Below are positions 22,277 to 34,538 of a stretch of 64,000 nucleotides of DNA, one piece after another. Location of the stretch: assembly GCF_900324485.2 (NCBI RefSeq), contig NC_046650.1, forward strand, positions 9,742,828 through 9,806,827, written 5' to 3'. Position 1 is the stretch's first letter. Every line of letters begins with the position of its first letter. This DNA comes from Mastacembelus armatus (Eukaryota; Chordata; Actinopteri; Synbranchiformes; Mastacembelidae). The translations under genes were made by a program, and so were the position numbers. The notes under the pieces are model-generated. The model worked only from the letters and a program-made list of their open reading frames with translations. It had not been told where the DNA came from and did no database searches.

Positions 22277-25128
22277 CTAGAAGAGAATATGTTAAATACA
22301 GTCCAGTGTTTACTTTCTTTTTAAGGAGTAATGTCTTCACATTTCCACCCATGTTTCTTTATAGTTGGCTAAATTGGTTGAAAACAACACAAACACTAAT
22401 AATTGTTTAAAAAATATACAGAACTATGAACGGTGTTGAGCAGTTACTGTTTTCTGTAAATAAGGGGCAGATATAAGTCTGTACTTTCTGCTCCTTCTGT
22501 TCATAACATTTTGTTTTCTATTGTTCATTTGTATTGTATTGCATATTAAATGAATGAAATAAATTATGAAATGAAGAAATGAAAATGAACTAGACATTTT
22601 CTAATACTGACAGAATAAACTTACCAAATTCATACTTCATTATGTTCAATTCAGACCAAATATATATCAGATATTCCATCAAAAAATTGGAAGTGCAAAA
22701 TTGAAAAAATTGTGATTTAATATCTACACCCACCTTGGTCTGTCTGGCAAACATCTTTTGTAAACCCTTTGTGTTGCAGATCGTCCTGGACAAATTTGAC
22801 GACCTATAGATACAAGGAAGCATTGAACCTAATATGAATACAGAAACATATGTATTGCAGAAATCAGGTGTTTCATGTTCAACAGTTTTAAAAATACAAA
22901 CTATTATACTGGCTATTACTTACAAAATAATTAGTGGTGAGATTCACATTAAAGTCTGCAGCTTTTTCTTTAAACCAATGGGACAAATGCTACTACATTT
23001 CGTGCTACAGAATAGTGTTTCCCTGAGAATAGACAGTGTATCTGACACTGTACATTCCCATTACCTCTCCAGAAACTCTGGCATTAGGTTGGTCCTTTCT
23101 AAGACCAATGAGGACCATCAGTGGTGTTTTTCTAGCTCAGTTCTGTTCAAATGCTAAACTCCACCAGTAAGAGACAAGGTGAGGGTGAATACTCAGTTTT
23201 TAAAATATACATAGAGATAGATTACTCATTCTGAAGGATGTAGGAATAGTCTCTGGGCTCTGTGTTAAAAGGAGACATTCAAAAAATAACAGAAACAACC
23301 ATTTTTTTATGTGTTTTATTTCTAAAAGCATATTTATAAAGTGTATATGTAATATGTATGTTTTGATTGGCATTGAGCTACTACATCAAACTAGACACTG
23401 TAAAAAGGGAAACTGCATAAGTTGGAAAATACAACCTTGACTGCATGACAGTAATGTTGTATTAACCTGGGCTGAGGCTGTGAAATCCTGGTCTGGAGTG
23501 GAGGTGGTGATGGTCGAGGAGGTGTGAGGCTCTAGGCTGCCTTGGACAGTGATCACCAGGGGACCATCTGCAAACTCCACAACATGCTTGGATTTCTGCA
23601 GGACTCTTTGTTGATCTAGGACAGAAAAAAGTGACATTTATTATTGTACATATGTGAATCACTGTTCTTTTTACACAAATCAGATTTTCTCTTCCTTTAT
23701 TCCTACCATATATTATTGGAAAATAAAGGTCAAAAACTAATTTTGGACCACAGTAGCCCTACGTTAGGCTTATATTTTTAATGAAATTCACCAGCCAACC
23801 CGCTGAATGTGGATGGATTTAAGTTGTGGCCTGTAACAACGCTACTTTGATACTTTGGTTTTCAAAAGTGGAAGTCAGGTTGAGAATGGCTGGTGTAAAA
23901 CCCAGCCAAGAAGATCTTTTACTGCACCCTGTAGTGAATTTTAAATCAATTCCCAAAAACAACATTAGACCAATACTGTGATCAACAACTCTCTAAACTG
24001 AGTGTCAACTTGCATTGTTTTCCAACACTATACAAATTACCACAGTAGGTCTCTTTGTGATAGCTGCATACAAGTATTGTGACTTTAAACAGAGGATTCA
24101 GATATAGATTAAGGACAAGAGCGAGCTTTAATCTACACTTGGGAGGGTTAAACCAAGAAATGCCACAAATTCTTCTCCTCTTATGGTAAACAAAACAATA
24201 CCTCAACAGCCTAGCTGTATGACAACAGATCATCAGCTAGTTAGCTATAAAACAATAGGTCAGAATGTAACTATGCTATTATCAGATTTCTTTTTAAACT
24301 ATAGAAAGATTTAAAGAACGATGCATATGATACTGGGTGGAAAAGATTTTATTTATTATTTAAAAAGGTGAACCTGGGACATTGAGAGGAGTTGTCCACA
24401 ATAAAGTCTTCACCTAAAAATTCATAAACAAATTCAAGATTCCTATTAACATTCCATACAGGTCATTTTTCATCTGTGTTGAAAAGTAAAATTAAATAAT
24501 ATTTGAAAAAAAACAATATTATATATAACTATTGCAGTAATCTTTTGATACATGCTAGAGTATAATTTCTGGCCAACACCCTGTTGAAGAAACTCAGCAC
24601 CTGAAAGTGACAACACTGGCAGCACTGTCTCTGCTAGTTTCACTTTCTCAAAAAACAATCAAAAAAAAATCTGTTTCCAGATAACAACCCATAATGGTAT
24701 ATTAAAAAAGTATACTATACTTAAATAGTAGCCTATATTTATATTACTACGGTTACTATAATATAGACTACTGTAATAGTTAACCCAAAAACCTTACAGC
24801 TGTTTAATGAGAGGCCCCATAGACATTTGATCTAAACACCTAAATATAATAGTTTATATTGACAAAAGCGTCTCAACCAACATTACCCGACAATTTACAA
24901 TATAAATCAATTTCAAACATGAACTGGTCATTTATGGACAGTGTTTTGTCACCTACCTTGTTGATCCTTGAAAAGTATACAGTAGACATTGTCTTTTACG
25001 CTCCTCAGGACACATTCACCTCCACCTGATTTGCGACGAATACGAAAATAATTTTCTATCACCCTCCTCTGCTTTTTGTTCAGCCGGTGACTCTCAAAGA
25101 AAACAGGATGTTGGTGAATATCATCCAT
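21261..25128 (-). CDS. Reduced RRM-GIMAP gene, copy 3
   Basis: Retained exons on the minus strand: 25128-24957 and 23615-23467 (RRM-like, residues 1-107), 22803-22734 (last macrodomain helix, VVKFVQDDLQHKGFTKD) and 22276-21261 (GIMAP GTPase). Skipping the damaged middle gives compatible phases (0 to 0, then 1 to 1) and 469 codons including the stop. Between them the KH exon survives only as its first few codons behind an intact acceptor, soon followed by a stop. The second macrodomain exon survives only as a fragment with a stop. Copy 3 is therefore either a short RRM-GIMAP gene or a GIMAP gene with a relic 5' part. Unlike copies 1 and 2, an ATG at 22350-22352 with good context (AAC ATG G) runs in frame straight into the GTPase, giving a 363-residue GIMAP without splicing. 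Confidence 0.55.
23065..23259 (-). pseudogene. Remnants of the KH and macrodomain exons in copy 3
   Basis: Bases 23232-23259 keep the acceptor and first codons of the large exon (SPETIPT). Bases 23065-23165 keep the donor end of the macrodomain exon (ending TCTGGAGAG before gtaatg) with many changes and a stop. Roughly 1.8 kb relative to copy 1, running from inside the KH exon into the macrodomain exon, is missing. Confidence 0.75.
24636..24647. promoter_or_regulatory. ISRE consensus in intron 1 of copy 3
   Basis: AGTTTCACTTTC is an exact match to AGTTTCnnTTTC. It lies in the first intron, like the related words in copies 1 and 2. Interferon response is inferred. Confidence 0.5.
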
Positions 25129-26110
25129 CGACCTCCTGCGAAAAGGCGAATAAAGCTAAACACTGGCTTTGAAGAGTGGAAACATCTGATCAGGATCAGG
25201 AAGAGTCTGACTGTGTTTGCAGGAGAATGTGGCCAGATGAGCCGCAAAGACAGAAACCGTAAAACCTGCAGCTGAGTGGCCACTGTTGCGCATCATTTCT
25301 TGTAATTACGGTACAGTTGGTGTAACGGATTTCAGAAGTGGATATTTCAGGTGCCCTACCCACAGTGCCTTTTGAATTAAAATTGAACAATGGAAGCTGA
25401 ACCTCTTCATACCTTTCTAGGGAGTGTTTTGTCTCTGTGATAAACAAATTAATTTTAATTAATTCTTTAATTCCTTTTTGCTGGCAACATTCACACTTAG
25501 CAACAGAGAAACAATAGTACAAGTAAACAGACTGGAAACAATAAGATCTGTGAGTGTGGCAACTCCTTTCCTGTAAATGTGGACAATTATCTAAGTTTAT
25601 TTTAGTCACAAAGCAAAAAATTGTTTTGAGCTTTTTGGCTGATTGACAATAAAATATATGGGATTGTCAGCCCTTCTCTTTAAAAGTGTTTGTGAAGATT
25701 AAAAAATGTAAAGCAACTGAAATGATGTTGGACCAATAAGCTCTTTTATTGTTTCATAATACATTGATAACCAAGATACAAATATATACAGAAAATATCC
25801 AAAAACAGAATATCAGTACCTAAAGAGGATTAAGCTGGAGGACTCTCAGGGCTTTCTAACTTTAGAAAGATCCTTCAGATGTACAGAAAATATGACCTAA
25901 AACAAATCAGTTTCATAACATGTTATCAGTTTTATATCTCCCTGTTAATAAAATGATTTGAAAGCAGAAATGACATATTATACATTATTGAAACAATTTA
26001 TATGTCACTGTGAACATCTTTTAGCACATTTGCTGTTTGTTTTTTATTCAAACGGGTTCCAAGGATTGCATGCTCTTTCATACAGACCATTAAGTCTGTT
26101 CATGACAGTT
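25129..26110. other. Spacer between copy 3 and the fourth GIMAP
   Basis: The first 200 bases match the upstream regions of copies 1 and 2. Near 26040-26060 a piece reads TTTATTCAAACGGGTTCCA, resembling the end of the copy 3 coding exon, so a relic GIMAP 3' end may lie here. Nothing else is recognised. Confidence 0.45.
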
Positions 26111-27433
26111 TCAAATGGTCTGTAATGGTGGTTGAGACACAGGTGGATGTATTTGTTCTGCTACCACATCTGTAAACTCTTCAAATACTTGTGCTGCTTC
26201 TGTCAGCTCTGGCTTAGAGTTTACTTTCATCATCATAGCTAAGACAGCTGCAAATACTGCTACAAGTGCCAGGCCCGCAACACCTTGAATCCATGTTAGT
26301 GACATCTTATCCCTTTGCTTGTTAAAGACGTTGATTTTGGCCTGCTGTCTGATCTCTTCCTGCGACATGTTTCCTGATGAATGTCTAATGCGTTCTTCCT
26401 CTCTCTGTATTTCCCTCTCCACTGCTTGGAGCATCTCGTTGGTGTAGCAGCCTCCATTGTTTTCCATCACTAACTTTTCTACAGTGTTGAGCAGTTCTGC
26501 TACATGAAACTGGTTGCTCCTGTATTCATCCTGTTGTGTTTTCTTCCAGTATTTATTATCAATGACATGGCACCGGCCTCCGCACTTCTTCACCAGATCA
26601 CTCAGAGCCTCACTTTCTTCGACAAACTGCTCAATTTTCATCCCTTCAGGGAGCTGGTCACCATGAGTGAAGACAACCACAGCATATTTCAGAGCATCTT
26701 CAGAGAAATACTGACACATTTTAGTGATGACAGCCTGCTCCTGCTCAGTGAATCTCTCTACTTTGAGAACAATGAGAAAAGCATGAGGCCCAGGAGCGCA
26801 CTCTGTGATACACCTCATTATCTCAGGCTTCATATCCTCCTCAGGCCTACCTAGGTCAAAAAAACCAGGGATGCTGATCAAAGTGATGATTTTTCCATTG
26901 ATAGATTTGGTTTTGGCCTGATATTGTTTTGTTTCAGAGTTGAGAGCCTTGTTGACTGTGAACTGTTCCTCTCCAAATATGGTGTTGGCCAGGCTGCTCT
27001 TCCCAGCCCCAGTTTTTCCCAGTAGGACAATCCTCCTAGTGTTTGGCCCTATAAAGAAAACAATGACTGTATTAGTGCAGCAGTACAGTTGTCTCTTGGT
27101 AGGTAATTTGTCCAAAAGTTTTTTTCCCCCACTCACTCACACTTATTATGCTATAAAAAATATTATATAGTGTAATAGAGCTGAACATCAAAAAACTTTG
27201 GTCACAGAATATGATAATCCACGAATACTGGTTGGTTAAAGCTTGTTTAAATTTAGTTTAAATTGACAACTACCTGAGATCATTTTATAATAGCAAATTT
27301 AAAATGAAATAACGTTCATAAAAGTAACTACAACAAACATGACAGCACCACACTGATTTTGATTTTAAAAAGATAAGTATTATTGCAAATTGTTGACAGA
27401 AGCTGGTAGAAATAATTAGATCTTACCGTCCAT
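26111..27433 (-). CDS. GIMAP GTPase with altered G3 motif
   Basis: Two coding exons: the 7-base start exon 27433-27427 (ATGGACG before gtaag) and 27048-26111, giving 315 codons including the stop. The P-loop GKTGAGKS is at residues 13-20. The GIMAP box RCITECAPGPHAFLIVLKVERF and THGDQL are intact. The G3 motif, DTPG in the neighbouring copies, reads SIPG here (ITLISIPGFFD), so the Asp that helps position Mg is lost. That suggests GTP binding without normal hydrolysis, which is inference. The C-terminus has one predicted membrane helix (IQGVAGLALVAVFAAVLAMM) and a short polar tail, so the protein is likely tail-anchored, with the GTPase in the cytosol. Confidence 0.9.
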
Positions 27434-28659
27434 GCTGTAAAAACAGAAGTCAGTGAAAAACAGTATTCGGATCCAGGAGATGTCTCAACTGCAAGTCTTT
27501 TCGTTTGTACTCTTACTATGACGTGCCTTTTGCATTGTTAGTTCTACCTGTCTGACTTGATTCCTGGTTTGAGCCAAAAGGATTAACAGGTACTGCCCTT
27601 GTTTTAATAAAGTACCTTAATTTCTGTAGAGTCAACCAAGGCTTTTGCACACATTCTAAAGCTTGGGAATATACAAACATACAAATATCTGGAAACATGT
27701 AGTTGTAAATATGTAACATCCACAGTTGAAAATGACACATTTGTTTACATTTTAATACAAAGGTACATGTTTTTAAAATTACTTAATTTCATTTATTGAT
27801 TGATTTATTAAACAATGATCATATTAAAAAAATCACATTGAAATATACATGATGTAGCTATGACATCCCACCTACCTGTACTATTTCAGGATGATACTGT
27901 CTTTCTAACCAGTTCATTTTTTGCTTCTAACCAAATATCACTTATTAAATATGTGAAATTAAATTTGTCACTGGTCTCCATAGCAATGACCGGATGTTCA
28001 AATAAAGCAGATTGCAGCTGGCTAAATGACGAATGAAATGAAATATAGACTAATAAACTGTATCAGGCTTTTGTTTTTGTGGAAATGAGGCCACCTGGAT
28101 GATGGGATAAATGATGGTTTAGCAAAAATAAATAAATAAAAAGACACTTAGAAATACATTTGATTTGATAATTTATTGAAGAATGATCCATTTTGTAACA
28201 AAGACAATGTCAATAATAAAAACAAAATTTACCTCACAAGGTCCAGATTTCAACATGAATTCAAAAAACAGATATTTAACATATTTATTTCTCCTTTGTT
28301 GGTATTTGGTTATGATGGAAAAATATCATATAAAACATAGGATTTACAAAAGTCATACCGATTACTTCTAAAACACAGCAAACATTGGTTAAACATTCTC
28401 TATTAGATATAACAAGCCCAGACTTTAATGTGAACCTTTACCGATAAGTCAGATAACGTGAAAACATGAATATAGGAGAATAGACTTTTTAAAATTATAA
28501 ACTATATGTCAACTGCACCAGTTTCTGCCAACATCTTATGGCTCCTGATGTTTCTTAGCTGTACCTGATGGTGTTGATGGTTCTGCTCCCTTTGGTGCAT
28601 CTACGTTTGCTACTGTATCTGCTCTTATCCTGCTGTTGTTCCTATTGCTGTTCATAATC
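27434..28659. other. Spacer between the fourth and fifth GIMAP genes
   Basis: AT-rich; no coding exon or named repeat seen. It includes the upstream region of the fourth gene and, next to 28660, sequence that continues the fifth gene's tail in another frame. Confidence 0.5.
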
Positions 28660-29914
28660 TTAATGCCACAATGGTGTCATTACCCTAAGGAAAGCTCTCA
28701 ACATTACCACTGTTGTAACGCCTGCAGCTTTGATTAACTGGTTTCTAAAGACAGTGTTTTTAGCCTCACATTTGATTTCCTCTTCTGAAATGTTTGGAGA
28801 GGACTGTATAATCTGCATTTCCTCTTGCTCTATTTCTGTCTCCACTGCTTGAAGCATCTCACTGGTGAAGCACTCTTCATTGTTTTCCATCACCACCTTG
28901 TCAATTGTTTTGAGTAGCTCCTCCACATGGACATTGTTGGATCTGTATTCATCCCCCTCGTTGCTCTTCCAGTATTTATTATCAACAACTTCCTGCCTGT
29001 TCCCACACTTCTTCACTAGATCACTCAGAGCCTCACTCCCACTGACAAACTCTTCAATCCTCACTCCATCATCCAGTTGATCTCCATGAGTAAAGACAAC
29101 AATGGCATGTTGGAAGACTATCTCAGTGAAATACTTGAGTATTTTTTTAATGAGATTCTCTTCTTGCTTTGTGTATTTCTCCACTTTAAGCAAAATGAGA
29201 AAAACATGAGGCCCAGGAGCACACTCTGTGATGCACCTCAGTATCTCAGGCTTCATTTCTTCCTCTTTTTTGTCTGTGTCAAAGAACCCAGGAGTGTCGA
29301 TCCACATAATCTCTCTTTCACGGACAGGTTTTTGTTTTGCTTGACATTTGATTGTTCCAGATTTGCCTGAATGGTTTGCCTGGAAAGCAGACTCTCCAAA
29401 TACTGTGTTGCCAAGGCTGCTCTTCCCAGCTCCGGTTTTTCCCAAAACCACAATCCTTGTTGTTCTCACTGTAAGAAAAAAAATTAATTACTCTGGTTTA
29501 TTTCTGGAATTGCTAAGGACGGTGGAGTAATTACGTATAGAGGACTGCATTGCATTTTTGCTGCTGCTACAATAAAAGATCTTATTACATATTTACTGTA
29601 TTAAATCCAGGGATTTTGCACAATAAAATCAGTTTTAAAATATGTGCATTTAGTGGGCTTTTGTGTCCTAGTTGCTAAAGTGAATCATTTAAAATGGACT
29701 GCACTGGGGCATGACGATTTTAAAAGAATGTTAGTGATTTTTAAATTATCCAATTCATATCACTTTCCAATAAAGGTTAACAAAAATCATGAAATTATTA
29801 AGAAAATATCATTAGAAGCTGTTTGTATATGTATTTATATATACCTTCAGAGGCTTGAGTGTGTGTGCATGCTATTAACAGAGAACTTATAAGAATAAGA
29901 GACTTACCACTCAT
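28660..29914 (-). CDS. GIMAP GTPase with shortened tail
   Basis: Two coding exons: 29914-29908 (ATGAGTG before gtaag) and 29468-28660, giving 272 codons including the stop. P-loop GKTGAGKS, IDTPGFFD, RCITECAPGPHVFLILLKVE and THGDQL are all present. It is the most divergent G domain in the cluster (QANHSGKSGTIKCQ). The chain stops soon after the glycine/hydrophobic segment begins (VMLRAFLRVMTPLWH). Just past the stop another frame stays open for about 43 codons with GIMAP-like polar composition (residues such as RADTVANVDAPKGAEP), which suggests a recent frame change that shortened the tail. Confidence 0.88.
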
Positions 29915-31552
29915 GTTTCCAAAACAAAAAATAAATCAGCACAGGGATATAACATTAGGCAGATCTCGAAGATGTGTTTTCTTTCGTCTTCCTCCTCTTT
30001 GCCTCTTGCTGTTTCTCTTCCTGTCTGACTTGTTTCTCAGTGGCAACTGAAGGGAATGAGCATATCACACAATGGACGTTCTTTTTTTATATAAGTGTAT
30101 TAATATGCACAAAGCTTGTTATGTGCCAAGAAGCTAAGATACGTGCCAAGAAGCTAAAATATACAAACAATTGTTTTATTCTTTTAAATGGTTGAATAAA
30201 AATATAACTTATACAGACATCTGGCACAGCATGTAGTCAAAATTCAACAATAAATCCTCCTTCATGAGGTTGATTCAATTATTTTGAAGGCTGCAGTTTG
30301 TGCTGCTGTGGAACTGTAGCATTGTAGAGAGAGGTGCTTCTATTATTTAACAGCATTGCTGATATAAAAAAGGGTGACAAAATAACAGAGACCTAGGTGT
30401 AGCTAAACTGTCAAGTGAGTGTATATATATAACTCAGGTGGATTTGGCCACTTATGACTTGTCGTCACTTCAGTCATAAAGCAGCACATTATTTCTTATC
30501 TACTGAGCACTGGGCATGTTCTTTATTCCACAACTCTGATGTAAGAAACATGATAATAAGCCAGCGCTCTCTCCATCTTCAATGAGGTGAGACCCTTGTG
30601 CAAGGCACCGAACCCCCAACTGCTCCCCAGGCGCTGCAGCAACGGCTGCCCACTGCTCCGTGCGAGTGTTTACTGCTGTGTGTGCACTTTGGGTGGGTTA
30701 AATGCAGAGGGGAATTTCGAGTATGGGTCACCATACTTGACAAAAATAGTCACTTTCACTTTCAAGAACATATCCTTGTCAAACCTGTTCTTCTCACATA
30801 AAGTCCCATCATTTGACACACCTGTACAATATAACAACTCAACACAACAGCCCTGCTATAACATCTTTCTTTACAAAGCTCCTAAAGTTCAGTTTTGATG
30901 ACGTTGACAGACATCGTTAAAGGCATTGTTGTACTGGACTACATTACCCATAAAGCTGCTTTCAACTATAGGCAGAATATTTGAAACACCTGTTGTGCAC
31001 AATGACCACAGTACTGAAATATAACATGTAACTGACACCTCTGTGTTTGTGTTGAACAGAAATTGAACATTACTAACATCATAAAATTGATTGCAGAACA
31101 GTTGTACGTTAATAGATAAGAAAAAAACTATCACAAAAGACTTGAGTATGATTTATTGTTTTATTGTATATTGTACATTTCCAAATCATCTCTGTCCCAA
31201 ATGAACATCCACCAGTTCCATATTATCTCATTTCAGTGAACAATTTTCACACAAGTTATTCTTAGTGCCCTATGCTGGTATTCCTCCATCAGAAAATAAT
31301 TTCATGATCTTGGAAGTCCAAGTAAAATAAGATACAAAAAATTGTGGTATTGTGATATAACAAAATGATTACTGATTACTTAGATCTGAAATAGTCTTCA
31401 ATACGTTAACTTTAGCTTAGATTTGTTGTTTTTAATGTTCTATGTAAATACATTGATTATGAAGTATGAAATGCAGTATGAGAACCTTTTTTGGTTATCA
31501 TGGCAGCACTACACTTTATCGGTCGACTTAGATTTATCAGTTGTTAGATTTT
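29915..31552. other. Spacer between the fifth and sixth GIMAP genes
   Basis: Holds a SINE near 30575-30775. The rest is AT-rich without a supported exon. Confidence 0.5.
30575..30775 (+). repeat. Fish tRNA-derived SINE fragment (V-SINE/HE1-like)
   Basis: Blocks TGTGCAAGGCACCGAACCCC, AACTGCTCCCCAGGCGC, GCACTTTGGGTGGGTTAAAT, GCAGAGGGGAATTTCGAGTA and TGGGTCACCATACTTG are a common teleost SINE body. The tRNA-like head is missing or degraded. The family name is tentative. Confidence 0.65.
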
Positions 31553-34538
31553 CTACAACAACGAGAATAATACCAGTGAAAACACAAGCATCAATATTAT
31601 CCCAAACAATAAGAGAAGGGTCCCAGCAACCTGTATTTGGGAATAAACTGACAACAGTAGCAATAAGTAGAAGACGACCACAAGCAATATGATCCCACGT
31701 TGCTCTGAAATAACTTGTGAAAGATCTTTCACCCAGTTTTTAAACTGGTTTATTTTTTTTCTTACCCACCATACTGCTGCAAATATTATTCCTGCTACTG
31801 CGGCTAAAGCTCCTGTTAAAGCTCCTGCTATTGCAGTTAATACCAAGACTGCTGCTGATGATGCACCTGCTACCGCAGATGCTACTGCTGCTACTACTCC
31901 TGTTACTGCAGACCCCAACCCCACAAGAGCAGCTGCCACCCCTGCTCCTACTCCAAACAGCCATGCTCCTAGTGCACTCGGAAAGCTTCCAAATCCACTT
32001 GTTTGATTTGTGCTTTTTGGTTCTTGTTTACCATTTTCTCTCTCCTCTCCAGTCTCCTTTGATGCATTTTCTTTTTCTGTTTCTTTAGGTTCTTTATCAA
32101 CTTCATCTGCTTCTGTTGTAGATTCTTTTTTCTCCACCTTTTCTTCTTCATTTCCTACATCTTCTGTCCTTTCTTCAGTTTCTGTTTCTTCTGTTGCTTC
32201 TTCAGTTTCCTGTGATGCATTGACAGCTGACCTGAAGAAAGCTTCTGAAAATGCTTCTGCTGCAGGCCCTGAAAGTTTCATCCTCACATTCTTGGAGGAG
32301 ACACTGTTTGTCTTATTGTCAGTGTCTTCTTGTTGCAGGTGTCCTACTGATGTTTTGCTGCCCTCTTCCCTCTTCATTGCTTGCAGCATCTTATTGGTGT
32401 AGAAGGTGCCTTTGTTTTCCCTCACCATTTTCTCTATCGTGTTGAGAAGCTCTGCCACCTGGAGCTGGTTGCTCCTGTATTCACCCTGTTCTTTGTTTTT
32501 CCAGTATTTGTTGTCAAACACGTAGCACCGGCCTCCACACCTCTCCACCAGAGCACTGAGAATTTTATTCTGATGCACAAACTCCTCAATCTTTTTTCCT
32601 TTAGATAGTTGGTCACCATGGGTGAAGACAACTGCAGCATAGTTAAAAACCTTTTCAGAGAAATACTGGCACATTTTAGTGATGACAGCCTGCTCCTGCT
32701 CTGTGAATTTCTCCAATTTAAGTACAATGAGAAATGCGTGAGGCCCAGGAGCGCACTCTGTGATACACCTCTGTATCTCATGCTCAGGTCTGTCTGTGTC
32801 AAAGAGACCAGGTGTGTCAATCAAAGTAATTCTTCTTCCATGAACAGATTTGGACTCTATTTGACATTCACTTTTTCCACCAGTGAGAGTGTGATTTATC
32901 TTGAACACATCCTCTCCCAATATGGTGTTTGCCAGACTACTTTTTCCAGAACCAGTTTTTCCCAGTAAGACAATCCTGTATCTTCTTAGCACTAGAAAAG
33001 AATAATTATATAAAATTAGTCTTATGCATTCGTTTTCAGCTTATACTCTTAATTTACCACGTGAAGTTTGGAAATGGTTTTCAATTTAAAGAGACACATG
33101 CACATTGATAGCTTGCTTATGGTGAAAATGAGTATTCACAATGCAAAAAACCTCCCTCTGAACTTGCTTTTGTCAACAAATTTTAGTGTGGTAATATATT
33201 CTTCTTCCCTCAAAATTAAGACTATGTCTAGCAATAATTTGCTTGGAAGCACAGGAATAATTGTGTCTGTCCCAATATGTTACCTCTGATGTTTTTCCCA
33301 GGTCCAGCTGTTCCTGCGATGACAGCTGACAGTGTCTGGACTAGAGAAGCAAAATACGTAAGAGTTACATTAGTATGGGGTCAGGGTAGAGAGAAATGCC
33401 CGTCCTCAGTATATGCTATTTGTTTTTGTTCTTTCAGCTAAGCTATTGAACAAAATGACACAAATGTGCACCCTCTATTATTGTTTTCCAACAATGAACA
33501 CTTCTTACCTGGCACTATGGTTCCACTCCCAGTCACCCCTTCAAATTCTGGTCCCAGTGGTGTTTTAACTTTCTGTGTGTTGTTTGCTGTGTTTTCTGCT
33601 TCAGATGTTATCTCTTTTCCTCTTCTTGTTGCTACTATGATTTCCTGCAAAACTATATCCACTGGTCCCACAAAAGCTTTCTTCAAATTGACCGATGACC
33701 TCATAGAGCCCCTGTTACACTTACTGATGGTCTCTTCCTCTGCCATGTTTCCAGATGACTGTCTAATGTTCAGCACCTTGTTCAGTATTTCCACTTCTTG
33801 GACTAGAAAAGACAAACAACAGTGTAAAGTGATTAATGTTCGTTTGTGTCAGGATCTGGCTTTTCTATTCATTTGTGGAGTTCCAGAAATAATGCACGCA
33901 GGCATTAATTGTCTAAATAACAAGAAGTAAAATTGGACTTAATTGAACTTTACAGTGGAGACCGTGAGTTTGCACAATACAATGTGCGTATATGTCCATT
34001 ACTGTATTAGTGGTGACAATTTGACAAAGCATTGCCATAACTGAGAACAAGCACCACATTTATCCATGTTTTTTTAAGAAAAGAAAGTGAAAGGGTGAAG
34101 CCTTGCACACATTGTGTGGGTGAGAGACAGAGAGAGAGAGAGAAAGTGAAAGACAGAAAACAGAAAGTAAAATACATTTATATCATATAAAATTATATAA
34201 ATATAAAACCCCTAAGCAACAGCTTAGATATGGACAACATGGACTATAATGGTAAGATGTTAATGGCCAGATAAATAACACTGGCTTGATGCGTCACAAG
34301 TATATATTAAAAAATGGCTCTTCCTTTCAGCTGCATGTTTCATTAATACTGTTTCCATTTTCTACCACCGATATGCTTCCAATAGTTAACCGACAGGATG
34401 CTGCAAATCGTTTTAGTCAGTTTAGTCATTTTAGACACTTTAGCCAAAATTTCCGGAAAATACCTCATAGTTTATAAATTGAGTAAGAAATATGAACAAA
34501 CAGTAATGAAACTCAGGTAATTTCAACTTACCAACCAT
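31553..34538 (-). CDS. Four-exon GIMAP GTPase with acidic linker and hydrophobic tail
   Basis: Coding exons: 34538-34532 (ATGGTTG), 33802-33509, 33340-33284 and 32991-31553. All introns are phase 1 with GT-AG ends, and the total is 599 codons including the stop. Residues 3-100 (VEILNKVLNIRQSSGNMAEE) look like the helical region that follows the G domain in sister genes, placed here before it. A 19-residue exon follows. The G domain starts near residue 125 with P-loop GKTGSGKS, IDTPGLFD, RCITECAPGPHAF and THGDQL. About 380-455 is a Glu/Lys-rich linker. About 465-598 is Ala/Gly-rich and strongly hydrophobic, with at least three possible membrane segments. By family it is a cytosolic-facing membrane GTPase. 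Unique in this cluster in having both the extra exons and the long hydrophobic tail. Confidence 0.85.

Noticed and set aside
1127-25128. PARP catalytic (ART) domain in the PARP14-like genes
   Set aside because: I looked for it downstream of the macrodomain exons in all three copies. Only the GIMAP exon follows.
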